From contig CM041465.1 in assembly GCA_023213395.1 (NCBI GenBank), positions 25,551,741 through 25,615,740 of the forward strand: DNA of 64,000 bases. The letters are read 5' to 3'. The stretch comes from Cycas panzhihuaensis (Eukaryota; Cycadophyta). Made by a program: the position numbers and the translations under genes. Position 1 is the stretch's first letter. Every line of letters begins with the position of its first letter. This document shows positions 1-10,719 of this stretch, piece by piece. The notes beneath the pieces are model-generated. The model made no database searches. It saw only the letters and a program-made list of their open reading frames with translations, and was not told the origin of the DNA.

Positions 1-479
1 AAATTTTGGATGAAATCTTCAAAATAAGGTGAAAATGATAAGTTTTGAAGGAAACATAAGGCCAAGCTGATTATAAAAGAAAACTTTAATGTCATAGTTT
101 ACATCATCAGTGGATAATAGCAAAAATATAAGTTATTTAAACATTCATCATATTTCATCAATCAAAATTCATACATCACTTTTAAAAAACATGGCCTAAT
201 CTAATAAATCCAAATAACATCGATTAATTATCTTCTACAAAATCATATGTAACATGTACCAACTTACCAATACAAATCAAATACAAACTAAGAGGCCAAG
301 TTTTTGTGAAACATTTATCCCTTTGACACTTGAAGCTCCTATTCTGGGAAGAAAGATAAGATGATAAGAGGTGGCAATGATACAAGTAATCATCGTCTTA
401 GTTTGAATGATAAGAATCATGTGAAATGCATGGACGATGAGGTAACAACACTCTATGATCCAACATTCCTACTAGTAAA
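1..479. other. AT-rich decayed sequence, no gene seen
   Basis: AT-rich DNA with stops in all frames and no recognisable domain. It leads into the repeat arrays that begin near 480 and probably belongs to the same old retrotransposon relic, but nothing in it proves that. Confidence 0.4.
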
Positions 480-730
480 TCTTCCAAAAAAGGCTCAATA
501 ACTTTGACTAAAAGATAACTATTTATAGTTCTTGCCTAAAAGGACTGGGTGCCTAATTGCTACAAATCTATCCAAAGGGACTAGACATCTGTCATCTCTA
601 AAAACCTACCAAAAAGGATTGGGTATTGACTAATATCAAAGAATTATCTAAAAGGACTAGTTATTGATCACTAAAACATCACTACATTCACCTTCTTGCC
701 CAAAAAGACTAGCCATCTACCATCACCAAA
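480..730. repeat. Degenerate short-period repeat, AAAAGGACTAG unit
   Basis: Variants of the phrase CTAAAAGGACTAG followed by an ATT- or CATC-type tail recur near 527, 572, 607, 645 and 698, at about 35 to 55 base spacing. Related phrases with AAACTAGATGGGA follow near 748 and 786. No coding frame runs through it. It looks like a decayed minisatellite, as often found in LTR or untranslated parts of large plant gypsy elements. Confidence 0.5.
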
Positions 731-850
731 AATCTACCTAATACCCACAAACTAGATGGGATTTCACTATCATACAATATGCCTATAAACTAGATGGGAC
801 TTCATCACCAAACACCGATAAGCTGGATAATCCCTTACTATACACCTAGT

Positions 851-1232
851 CATAGTTTATCTCTCTTTAACCATATGTTAGAGGGAAAACCATTTTACTA
901 GAGCAAAAATAGTAGACTGTCATAGTTTACTAGCTCATTAATAGGTAACTTTTCAGAGTAAACCCATCATAGTTTAGCCTCGTTAATGGGGTGAGGGCTT
1001 TTAGATGCTAATTATCATCTCTTAACCTCATTAACAATCAACTTTGAAGGGATCCCCATCATAGTTTAAGCTCGTTAATAGGTATGAAGGCCTCAAAGAA
1101 AGAATCCTATTATAGTTTTAGCTTATTAATAGGTGAAAGGAGGTTTGAAGCTAAATCCTATCATAGTTTTAGCTCATTAATAGGCAAAGGCAAGCTTGGA
1201 GCTAAGTCCTTATTATAGTTTAGACTCATTAA
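851..1232. repeat. Tandem array, about 51-bp period, CATAGTTTnAGCTCATTAATAGG unit
   Basis: The phrase CATAGTTT followed by a CTCATTAATAGG-type tail begins near 851, 921, 967, 1060, 1111, 1162 and 1213. The last four starts are exactly 51 bases apart. On the minus strand the core reads AATGAGCTAAAACTATGA, which matches the motif found after pol and after the second RNase H in the Tat elements further right (40756, 50444, 46211, 61574). I take this array as an expansion of that motif in an old Tat relic. Confidence 0.65.
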
Positions 1233-1519
1233 CAAGGAGGAAAAAGCTTAAAGTATCTCTCTTTGAAGATAAATATCAAAAATTAGTACGTGAGGTGGGA
1301 TCTGGTGATAAATCATACCTCCCAAGGGAAGAAAGAGCTCCAATAATTCTCATTATAGAACAAAACAATAATATGGCTTTATCAAAGCAAACGTGTATAT
1401 TTTTGACATTTAAATATTAATTTGGTGAGAATAATGCTTAAACTAGGATATATTCTACTTTGATAAACTCCATGGGTTCCAAAGAAGATTCAATAGGGAA
1501 AAAGTATGAAAAGGCCTCT
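1233..1519. other. Unassigned spacer
   Basis: No domain or structural signal recognised. A short open frame at 1196-1420 overlaps the array and has no family resemblance, so I do not call it a gene. Confidence 0.4.
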
Positions 1520-2464
1520 CTATATGTGAGAGAATAAAGGGAAAAGAGTTTCATTTTCACATGTAAGAGGATGAGAAAACAAGAGTTGTAGAGGCGATCA
1601 CTTCATTTTCTAGAGTGACTATGAGCTCTTTTAGATAGGGGACTAACTCTGTGGGATTCTATATATCGATATAGAGCAGAGAGTGAGGTGCTACACAGGA
1701 GGCTTGCTAGGAGCCATAGGGAGGAGGGGCACCACTAGTAGGGGAGGTACTAGGTAGAGAGCCAATAGGGGGAGGATCTCCAAGTACATGGTTTAATTGG
1801 TTTATTTCTTGCATCACATTACGTTTCTTTTATTTTAAGAGCCTATTTTCTTTTTTGAGGGAATGATCATAGATGGCATGTTTCTATTGGATAGGTGATG
1901 AGACAATTATACTGAGGGAGGTTTAGAGGACATTGGAGGTGATCTTTCCTTACATTTTAGTATCAAATGAGGTGCCTACTTAGAATGTAGTGGATTGTAT
2001 ACTGCTGGGGTACCATATAAAGTTTTATAGCCATGCACTTAGAGCTCGAGACCTATACATAGATATGAGGGCAGAGCTATAGAGACGAGAGCTAGAGCTG
2101 AGGGAGGGTGAGGAGGAGAGAAGATACCTGCATAGGATGATACTAGCTCAGGTGGGAGCTAGGTATACCCCATCATCTAGCACTATAATGCAGTATGGGA
2201 AACACCACCTCCCACCCAGAGGAGAATATACACATGGGGAGACTTCAAGCAGGAGGGAGAAAGCACGTCTAGATGTACCTTAGGGATCTCATTAGGAGTT
2301 GGAAGGATGATGAGTGTATGATATGCTACATGGGAGATAGGAGGATGATGCGAGGTATTTTGTGAGCCTCTAGTATGTATCATGAATGTATGTATCATAA
2401 GTTATGTATTATAAGTCACCTAGGTGATAGATGTACCATATTTTTATATCATGTATATATTGAT
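1520..2464 (+). pseudogene. Relic of Tat antisense PMD gene (promoter and last exon; PMD exon lost)
   Basis: The region resembles the antisense gene of Tat-4 (47250-49854) at both ends. A TATATGTGAG box at 1521 is followed 28 bases later by TTTCATTTTCAC (1549-1560), the same spacing as the TATA and start motif of the better copies. From about 1900 to 2200 one frame with stops keeps the last-exon pattern: an IFP stretch, LRARDLY in place of LVRARDIW, then a charged coiled-coil-like run. The central PMD domain is missing, so this is an internally deleted relic. It is cut at 2464 by Copia-1. Whether it belongs to Tat-1 or to a separate host element is unclear, because the order relative to the second RNase H at 8625-9032 differs from Tat-4. 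Confidence 0.55.
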
Positions 2465-2677
2465 TATGAACAAATAGAAATGAAGGAGGAATTATCACTC
2501 TCAATCTTTATTGATGATTCTTTATCTATATATATAGACATAAGGAAGGTACAAATGACAACCACTCAATAGGATGGTACCACTTGTCACTTTGTGAGAT
2601 AAAGAGGGAGAGGTACAAGACCCTTACAAAACATTATGTCATGTGCTATAGTCCTAGATAAAACATTACCTTTTACA
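2465..2677 (-). repeat. Copia-1 3' LTR
   Basis: 213 bp, nearly identical to 7562-7774. In plus orientation it starts TATG, where the partner has TGTA, so the terminal CA of the minus-strand LTR is mutated here. It ends TTTTACA. Confidence 0.9.
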
Positions 2678-2692
2678 CCCCCTCTTAATGTT
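2678..2692 (-). other. Copia-1 polypurine tract
   Basis: On the minus strand ACATTAAGAGGGGG runs directly into the LTR start TGTAAAAGG, as expected for the plus-strand primer of reverse transcription. Confidence 0.75.
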
Positions 2693-2696
2693 TTAT

Positions 2697-5600
2697 TTAC
2701 CTTAATCCCATTAGATTTCTGAAGATAATGAACTTTTCTCTACCAAGAGATTTAGTGAGAACATCAGTAGTTTGATTCCCTGAAGAATAATATTGAAGCT
2801 TGATTTCTCTGTTATGTATTTTTTCTCTGATGAAATGATGGTGTACCTGTATATGTTTTGTTCTAGCATGAAGTATTAGATTTTTTGTCATTTTTATTAT
2901 ACTTTGATTATCATAGAATATTTGAGTCAGCATTGTTTATTCTTCTCCTAGATATTACAAGAGTTGTCTGATCCATACTCCTTCACATGCTGCATTGACT
3001 ACTGACTTGTATTCTGCTCCTGTTGAGGATAATGCAATAGCGAGTTTCCTTTTACTTCTCCAAGAGATCAAGGATCTTCCTGGGAAGAAATAGTATCCTG
3101 ATGTTGATTTTCTATATGTTCTATCTCTAACCTAGTCAGAGTCATAAAAACTATTCAATTATATATTGTTCTCCTTGTCATATCTTAAACCAAGATTCAT
3201 GGTTCCTTTTAGATATTGTAAAATTCTCTTTGTAGCATTCTAGTGAGGAATTTTGGGGCTTTCCATAAACCTAGAGATTATCCCAACAATATATGAAATG
3301 TATGGATGTGTCGCTGTGAGATAAATTAGGCTTCCAACTAATTGTCTATATACCATTGCATCAATAGGATGTGCTTCATGTTCTGCATTCAACACTAACC
3401 TGGTTTCCATTAGTGTGTTGACACTATTGCAATCTTCTATTTTAAACTTGCTTAACAAGTTTTTGATATATCTGGTTTGTGAAAGAGTATTAAAAAGATC
3501 ATTCTATTCTATTTCTATTCCCAGGTAGTAGTGCAGTATTCCTGGATTTATAATTTCAAAGACTTTTTCAAACCTAATTTTAATGAATGTTATTGAATTT
3601 CTGTTGTCTCTAGTAATCAACATGTCATTTACATATACCACTATGATAGAGATTAAACCTTGATTATCTTTTACATACAAACTATGATCTGATTTGCATC
3701 GATGGAATCCATATTGAGCTAAATATGAGTCCAATTTAGTGTACCAGGCTCTTGGTGCTTATTTGAGTCCATAAAATGTCTTTCTTAATTTACAAACCAT
3801 ATTTTCTTGACTTGGTTTTATGTATCCTTTTGGCTGATACATATATACTTCTTCTTATAGGTCTCCATTTAAGAATGCACTTTTGACATCCATTTGATAA
3901 ATATTCCAACCCTTTTAGGTAGTGAGAGCAATTACTGTTCTCATTGTATTTAGTTTGGCTACTGGTGAGAAAGTTTCTTCATAGTTAATTTAAGCTCTTT
4001 GTGTGTAGCTTTTTGCTACCAGTCTTGCCTTGTATTTCTCAACTTCTCTGTTTGGTTTTTCCTTTATTTTGTATACCCATTTACAATTTACAATGGGTTT
4101 ATCTTTAGGAGCTAAGACCAGATCCCATGTTCTATTCCTATGTATGGCTTCAATTTCTATATCCATTGCTACTTTCCAATTTTGAGAATTGCTTGCTTCT
4201 TCATAAGAGCTTGGTTCAACATAGTAGATCAAGGCTTGTGGTTTCTGAGATCTAGTTCATTGTTAAAAAAATTCTCCTTTTGATTCCTCAATGATTTTGA
4301 GATACCACCTTGGTACTCTTTTTTAGGAACATTCTTGTAATGATTTGAATTCTTCATCTTTAGAATTGGAACCACTACTTTGTTATGTATCTAACTAGAT
4401 GCTAGAACCACTACTTTGTTGCTTGTCTGGAAATGTGTCCTCTAAGACATCAACCTCTACCTCTACCCTTTTAGAAGTAATGTTTGATTTATCTTCCAAC
4501 TGAGCAGAATGTAAGTTTTGATTGTCTTCAATAATTTCTTGAGGTATTATGTCAACACATTCTTTCTTTTCACCAAAGATTACATCCCTACTAACATAAA
4601 GTTTGTTTATTTTTGGATCGAGACATCTATATGCTTTTGAGTGACTACTATACCCAACCATTATACATTCTATGCTTTTATTATCCAACTTAGTCCTTTT
4701 CTTGTCAGGAATGTGAACATAGGCCTTGCAACCAAAGACTTTTAAATGAATTACATTGGGCTTATATCCTGTCCAAGCTTCTTCAAGCATTATGTTGTCC
4801 AGTGACTGTGTTGGACTTCTATTGATTAAATATATAGCTGTATGTATAGCTTTTGCCCAATATTTCTTTATTATTTCTCTATTGTTTAGCATGCATCAAG
4901 CTATTTCTACAATTATTCTATTCATCCTTTTTGCAACCCCATTGGATTGAGGTATATAAGGAGTTGTAAACTATCTTCAAATTCCATGTATTTTACAAAA
5001 ATGGAGAAATTCATCAGATGAAAATTCTCCTCCTCTACCTAAAGGAATACATTTGATTTTTTTGTCTAGTTTCTAATTCATTTTCAACTTTGAATTCTTT
5101 GAAGTAGCTAAGTGCTTCTGATTTACTAGAAAGAAAATACACCTAGGCTTTTCTGGAGAAATCATCAATGATAGTTAAGAAGTACCTTACTCCATTTAGT
5201 GAAATTGGCATGAATGGGCCACATAGATCAGTGTATATCAATTCCAACTTATTTTGTGCATGCCGTGTGCTTTTTGAAAATGGAATCCTATGTTGTTTTC
5301 CCATCATGCATCCTTTACAAACAAAGTGATTGAAAGAAATATCTGGTAATCCATTCACCATCTTGTGATTCTTTAATTTTTCTAGTCTATCATGGGAGAT
5401 ATGACCATACTTCAAATGCCATATTTCATTAGTATTAGTGCTGTTTGCAGTAAAAGCTTTTATATCAAAGAGCATTTTTGCAGGGCCTTTATCAAGCAGT
5501 ATAGGAGTGGAGAGAAGTTTATACAACCTATTACATATTTCTCCCTTGGCTATCACAGTGCTATTATTTTTCATATCAAGTATGTAACAATAACCATATT

Positions 5601-6854
5601 CATTAAATATTATTTTTAGTTTTTTATCACTCAATTGTGATACTAACAAAAGATTCTTTTTCATCCCAGGTACAAAAAAGACATTGCCTATATATTAAAT
5701 TTTTCCATCAATCAGTATAGCAATTTGTCTTGTTCCCTTTATATGTAAGGGAAAATTATCTCTTAGCTTTATTGATTTATTAAAATCATAAGGTTTAATA
5801 ACTTCAAACCATTCTTCAATCCCTGTTATGTGATGTGAAGTTCCTGAATCTACATACCCATTTCTACTGCACTTGTATTAGCTGCTAAATCTATAATGAA
5901 AGCATTTTTAACTTCTTCTTCTATTATGTCCTTTTCTTTGCTATAATTTTCAGTCACCTGTTGTGTCCCTTTTTGAATTTTAGCTCATCTTTGATAGCAC
6001 TAGTATGGGTAATGACCTATTTATCTACAGTGGTAGTAGATGTCGAATGCTCTATAGTTACTCAAAAAGTGGCATGGTTTTTTACAATTGAAGCATACTC
6101 TAGCATCTCGAGGTGGATTGTTAGTCATTTTTCCTCATCCTCTTCCTTTTGTCCAATGTCCCCTATGACCTACTGGAGTTCTTCCTTGAGATCTGGGGTT
6201 AGGCCAACCTTTTCCTCTGCCTCCCAACTAAAGTTTGGTGATAAGAGTTTCTTAAATTTTTGAGTCCTCTTCATATCTTTGATTTCTTTGTTATTGGTTA
6301 TACATATGACCTATCAAAGTATCAAAGGTCATTGTAGTTGTTTATCCTCATCCTGTCAACATGTTTACCATATTATCAAATGATTTTAGGAGTTTGTTAA
6401 GCACCAGGTGTATCAACTCTATATCTATTAATTTGTTTCCCATTGTGAGAAGGGTAGTTTTGATGTTGGTTAACTTGGTTATGAACTCTGATACAGTTTG
6501 AACCTCCCTCATCTTCAACTTGTAGAGTTCTTCTCTCAGGGCCACAATTCTCACTTCATTTTTTCTACTAAATATGGAGGACATTATTTTCTAAATTTTA
6601 TTAGCATTCTCTAGACTATCAACATATACTAACAGGGAGTTAGAGATTGAAAGTTTAAGAACAGAAATGACAATATTATTTCTTTCCTCCCAATTGATTA
6701 AGTCTGCTACATCAAAGGGCTATTTTTCATCCCTAATAGTAATTTTCTAGGCATGTTTTTCTCTCAACAATCGTTCCATTTCTATTTTCCAAATACTGAA
6801 GTTTATTTCAGTGAGTTTATCACTTTCAGATAATAAACCAGTAGAGGAGGCCAT
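2697..6854 (-). pseudogene. Copia-1 gag-pol polyprotein, degraded
   Basis: Copia order is clear on the minus strand. A gag (UBN2-type) begins with ATG at 6854, with a long piece at 6584-6348. The pre-integrase and integrase core lies at 5664-5143, with zinc-finger residues in WHLKYGH and CKGCMMGKQH and an LIYTDLCGPF catalytic-Asp segment. The integrase C-terminal part is at 4892-4395. The RT start is at 4232-3990 (WDLVLAPKDK, CKWVYKIKEK), and the RT active-site region is at 3734-3504 with VVYVNDM in place of the usual YVDD. RNase H lies at 3458-2697 and ends ALTK-like as VLTKSLGREKF. Many stops split it, several of them TAG in place of CAG. It would have encoded the capsid and replication enzymes. 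Mutation of the catalytic YVDD aspartate adds to the loss of function. Confidence 0.85.
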
Positions 6855-7545
6855 GGATGACTTATAGGAAGATAAAAAATTTAGTTTTAAATGGCTGTAC
6901 AGACTACTGTATGGTCTGATGTATAGATTTCTATAAGAAACTCAAGTTGTATGGATGAAAGAGAAAATGGTCTCAATTGAAAGAGCTCTCAAATGAATAT
7001 CTAAATTTGGTGTTAGTTTCTCAGATTGCTTTCAAACTTGAGAGAAACAAACAGAAAAATCTTCAAACTCATGCCCAAGGGTTTTTTGAAAAATTAAAGA
7101 AAAATCTTAAAAATTTGAGATGAAATCTTGATAGAATTGACTTAAAGCCTTTGTCTAGTAATGAGAAGAGTTTTGAATGCTTGTACTAGGGATTTGAGAT
7201 GGATTTTCAAAGAAAATTCTTGATAAAAGACTCCAAACCTGCACGATATTAAATATGCTCAAAATTGGGTGAAGATGACTTTAAATGATATTAACGCAGA
7301 AGGAAAAATTATAGAGGAGGACCTGATCTATAATTTGGGTGAGTTTCGTCAAATTTTGATGACTTTAAATTTTGTTATCTATACAACTCCATACCACTAT
7401 ATAAATCCATACAATTTAGGCTTGAGGTTTTCCTCGAACAAATTAACCTTAGATGGCAGAGTCTTTTAGTAGCAACTTGACTCTAATCTTCTTCTTCCTT
7501 TAATGAAACCTTAGTTTTCTCTTTCACAAGGAGGAGGACCTAAGA

Positions 7546-7561
7546 GCCTACTCTGATACCA
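7546..7561 (-). other. Copia-1 primer-binding site
   Basis: On the minus strand TGGTATCAGAGTAGGC starts directly after the LTR terminal CA. It matches the initiator-tRNA-Met type site common in plant copia elements. Confidence 0.85.
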
Positions 7562-7774
7562 TGTAAACAAATGGAAATGAAGGAGGAATTCTCACTCTCA
7601 ATCTTTATTGATGATTCTTTATCTATATATATAGACATAAGGAAGGTACAAATGACAATCACTTAAAAGGATGGTGCCACTTGTCACTTTGTGAGAGAAA
7701 GGGGGAGAGGTATAGGACCCTTACAAAACACTATGTCATATGCTATAGTCCTAGATAAAACATTACCTTTTATA
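7562..7774 (-). repeat. Copia-1 5' LTR
   Basis: 213 bp. It starts TGTAAACAAATGG in plus orientation and ends TTTTATA, where the left copy has TTTTACA. Most differences from the left LTR are transitions. Confidence 0.9.
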
Positions 7775-8506
7775 GTGATCTCTTTTCTTTCAAAACTTGT
7801 GTATGACTTATCTCTAAGCCTTTCACCCCCCTTATTGCATTTATATTTAAGCATAAGATACACTCATTAATATGCTTATCCAAAGAAACATGTAATAATT
7901 TTTTATTATTTTTTATCTTTTTTTTTTGTTCTTTTATGGTTATGTGCCTTTAAAAATTTTTGTCATACTATATAGATAGTAGTTTATACTCGTTCTGAAG
8001 TAGAGATGGTTTAGGAAAGACAAAATTATGGGAAAGAATGAAAACTATAAGATAAATAAAAGATCAAAATGGGATAAGTAAAAGGTTTACTTATTATATT
8101 TTTATAAACTTAAAACCACCTATAACCCAAATGGTAATAAGTTTATAAAAGGAAAAGATGGAGTAATATGAACCTCCCAAAAGGAAACTCAAATAACTCA
8201 CATCATACTCCTGATAGATTGTATAAATATAGGATAATCCTATATTCACATAATATATCATAAATAAAGTGAGTTATTTACCAAATGAAACTAATATTAC
8301 TCAATAAATAACCAACTATCCGAGTATATTAGATTCCTCATTGGCTCTTTCAAGGGGCAAGAAGCTTTTAGTAACTTACCCCTTGCCAAGATCCTCCACT
8401 ATTAAAGATTCCCACGTGGGTCTAACTCTTTCACATATCTTATCTTAGTCTTATACCTATCACCATAATCTCCTAACTACCCTAACATATAGTCTTACTA
8501 AACCAA
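7775..8506. other. Decayed spacer, possible remains of a Tat LTR
   Basis: AT-rich, with no coding signal. An isolated GTAGTTTATACTCGTTCTGAAG near 7979 matches the 24-bp repeat unit at 8507. The stretch would hold the 3' LTR of Tat-1 if that element ends here, but I could not find paired LTR ends. Confidence 0.35.
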
Positions 8507-8602
8507 TAGTTTATACTCATTGCAAAGTGGTAGTTTATACTTATTATAGAATGGTAGTTTGTACTCATTCTCAGGTGGTACTTTATACTTATTCTAGAGT
8601 GG
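8507..8602 (-). repeat. Four-copy 24-bp tandem repeat
   Basis: Four consecutive 24-base units begin TAGTTTATACTCATT or a close variant and end GG, filling 96 bases exactly. On the minus strand each unit contains AATGAGTATAAACTA, the post-ORF motif of the Tat family. The array sits just downstream of the decayed second RNase H of Tat-1 (8625-9032), the same place where Tat-3 and Tat-4 carry one copy. Confidence 0.85.
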
Positions 8603-8624
8603 GATGCCCCCAGCTAAAGGAAAT

Positions 8625-9032
8625 AAGTTAATCAAAATAATCATCAAGTATCTAGGAAACAAGAGCGTCAGCTTCGAGGTTAAGAGTATGAGGTATATAC
8701 TAAAGGGTCACTGAAGCAAAAAGAGACAACAATGATGAGGCCTAATGATGCAAAAGAAGGAGTTGTGGAGAGTGGACCTAGTACATTCCAACCAATTGAT
8801 AGATTATAACCTGAGAGTTAGCATATATAACAATAGATCCAAGGTAAAAATGAGAAACATCTGGTAAGGATCCTATAATGGCAAGGTATTCAACTTCAAT
8901 ATTAGTTGCCCTAGGTATGAAGAAACCTATGGAAAGAAGGGAGCTTCCTAACTAGTTATAAACTACCCAAGTAGAAGCAGATGGTCTTAGGTTTCCTCTA
9001 CTACCCCCATCAGTGAAGATACTCAATGTCAT
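8625..9032 (-). pseudogene. Second (Tat-type) RNase H, decayed, Tat-1
   Basis: Minus-strand frame from an ATG at 9032. It keeps the RNase H fold hallmarks in order: SIFTDGGSRGN (first catalytic Asp), then ATNIEVEYLAII (the Glu segment), a YANSQV stretch where intact relatives have CDSQV (second Asp lost), and LNLEADALV (last Asp) near 8670. Several stops interrupt it. Relatives at 21376-20940, 46855-46316 and 61064-61486 align throughout. Such an extra RNase H is typical of Tat-lineage gypsy elements and is distinct from the RNase H inside pol. Here it lies only about 1 kb after pol, so no PMD gene fits between them, unlike Tat-4. Confidence 0.75.
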
Positions 9033-10049
9033 AGGAATGAAAGGATTGAAACTTGGAGATTATGTAATTGATGGAGGAAGGTATGAGAATTAATAAATAA
9101 GGAGATGGTAATAAATGTAGATATCTAACTATGATTAATAAAGAAGAAGGAATATAAGCAAGATAATTATGATCAAAATAACAAAGTGCCAAGTATGGTT
9201 TGATGGTAGTTGAGGCCACGGTGGACCCAAGCAGCTAGATATGAAAATCCTAAATGACTCATCTAAATGAACCTGACCTACAGATAGATAGGTGGGGATG
9301 AAGTCATCACGTCACTTGCCTTGGATTATAAGAGGATGAAAATAATAAAGTTCTTTTTACTTCCTTTTTAACTCTTTTTTTTTTTTTTTTGAACTTTTAC
9401 TCCATTTCTACTTTTTACAAGAAAATGATCATAATCATCCACCTAAGAAACTCTTCTACTCAACATAGTAAGGATTTTTCCTTTGTAATAGGATCTAACA
9501 AATAAAAGAGGCTAACCTCCTTAAAGAATAAACCAAAGAAAAAAGAGAAAATCAAGATCACAGTGTCTCCAAGTGTGAAGGGAAGGTAACAGAATGAATA
9601 TCTATTCTAAAGGGTTGATAGAGAGAACTGAAGATAATAAAATAATCAACAAATGGTGATATGTAACAAAAAAGAAAGCCCCTAAGCAATGAAATAGCCA
9701 ATAAAAGTACAATCTAAAATAATGAATAAGTACTTGAAGATGATGAAGGCATTTCTCTTTCTAAGATGAAAGTAAAATAAAGTTAGGGGCCTAAGTTCTC
9801 TTTTGAGTATGAAACCTAAAAGAGAACGAGATCTAAGTATGATGATGGTGAACTAGTAATTAATGTAGATGTTAGAAAGAGTAAGAAACTTATGTGATCA
9901 TGAGTAAGATCTATCACAAAACACTATAATGCTTGGCAAAAGCAAAAATAAACACTACAACACTTAGTGAAAGCAAAGAGAAATTAGAAAGAAGGGAGGA
10001 ATTTACCCACAGTTTTAACTCATTATGTGAAGGAACAAATTTTAGAGTT
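9033..10049. other. Spacer between Tat-1 pol and second RNase H
   Basis: AT-rich, with a run of about 20 T near 9370. No domain found. In Tat-4 the equivalent gap holds the antisense PMD gene; here I see none. Confidence 0.45.
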
Positions 10050-10065
10050 GTAGTTTATCCTCATT
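10050..10065 (-). other. Tat post-pol motif copy (Tat-1)
   Basis: On the minus strand AATGAGGATAAACTAC lies 25 bases after the pol stop. The same phrase follows pol in Tat-3 (40756) and Tat-4 (50444). Confidence 0.6.
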
Positions 10066-10128
10066 GTGGAGTAAGTCATATGCATGCTACTAGGCATAAA
10101 ATCCTCTCAAGTATTGAGAATTAATAGG

Positions 10129-10133
10129 CCTCT
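10129..10133. other. Copia-2 target-site duplication, left copy
   Basis: CCTCT here and at 15182-15186, directly outside the two LTRs. Confidence 0.9.
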
Positions 10134-10633
10134 TGTTAGATATGTTGAACACTTTGCAAGTGTTACATAGGTATAGGCGTTACACTTGAGGTTCTTTATG
10201 GGGTCTAGGGGCCATTGTAGAGGCCCTGACTGGGGGGGTTGGGGGGTCAATGCCCCCTCAGGTAGGCATTTAGAGTGGAAGCCCTCGAAATTTTGTTTTT
10301 AGGTGTCTTATAGGGGTCTTTGTTGGCCTAATGGTTTATGCCCATTGTATTGTAAACTTGTAAGGTGGTACCTTGTAATGTTGTGTCTATATATTCTTAT
10401 ATAACGACACATGTAATATGATGAGGAAGGTAATGGTCATGGATGAATTGAGGAGAAGAGTTAGGGTTCATCTCTATAGTTCTTTAGTTGTTGCTTAGAT
10501 TAATAAAAGGTCTATGCTTAGAACTAAATCTCCTAGTATTCTTTGTTAAGTGTTTGATTTATTTATGTTATTTGTTCTTTGCATGGTTTAGAATTATGTT
10601 ATCACATTGCTTCTTGGTTATATTTTCTCCTTA
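10134..10633 (+). repeat. Copia-2 5' LTR
   Basis: Starts TGTTAGATATGTTGAA and ends CTCCTTA (partner ends CTCTTCA). It contains a G-rich block at 10232-10246, which is absent from the right LTR and accounts for the length difference. Confidence 0.9.
10232..10246 (+). other. G-run block in Copia-2 LTR, possible G-quadruplex
   Basis: Seven G, TT, six G on the sense strand, with more short G and C runs around it. The corresponding part of the 3' LTR is shortened and has only GAGGG and GGGG runs. Confidence 0.55.
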
Positions 10634-10635
10634 AT

Positions 10636-10647
10636 TGGTATTAGAGC
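10636..10647 (+). other. Copia-2 primer-binding site
   Basis: TGGTATTAGAGC two bases after the LTR, one base different from the usual plant copia TGGTATCAGAGC. Confidence 0.85.
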
Positions 10648-10719
10648 TAAAGGTTTTAGTTCTGTGGGAAGCCATTTGGTAAGTGAGAGCCTTGTGCAGT
10701 GAACTTGAGTACGAAGATT

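Larger units (their letters stand above)
2465..7774 (-). mobile_element. Copia-1, complete but dead Ty1/copia element
   Basis: A 5.3-kb minus-strand element bounded by two 213-bp LTRs that differ at about 15 positions by hand count (about 93% identity). The flanking bases TTGAT (2460-2464) and GTGAT (7775-7779) agree at 4 of 5 positions and are the likely target-site duplication. A TGGTATCAGAGT primer site abuts the right LTR and an AGAGGGGG purine run abuts the left LTR, which fixes the orientation. Gag, integrase, RT and RNase H segments all survive but are interrupted by stops. The element interrupts the PMD-gene relic to its left. Confidence 0.9.

Noticed and set aside
851-1232. Regularly spaced repeats considered as a CRISPR array
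   Set aside because: Spacer parts are related to one another, the DNA is plant, and no cas gene is present; the repeat core belongs to the Tat motif.
1196-1420. 74-codon frame overlapping the 51-bp array
   Set aside because: Begins inside the repeat and shows no family resemblance.
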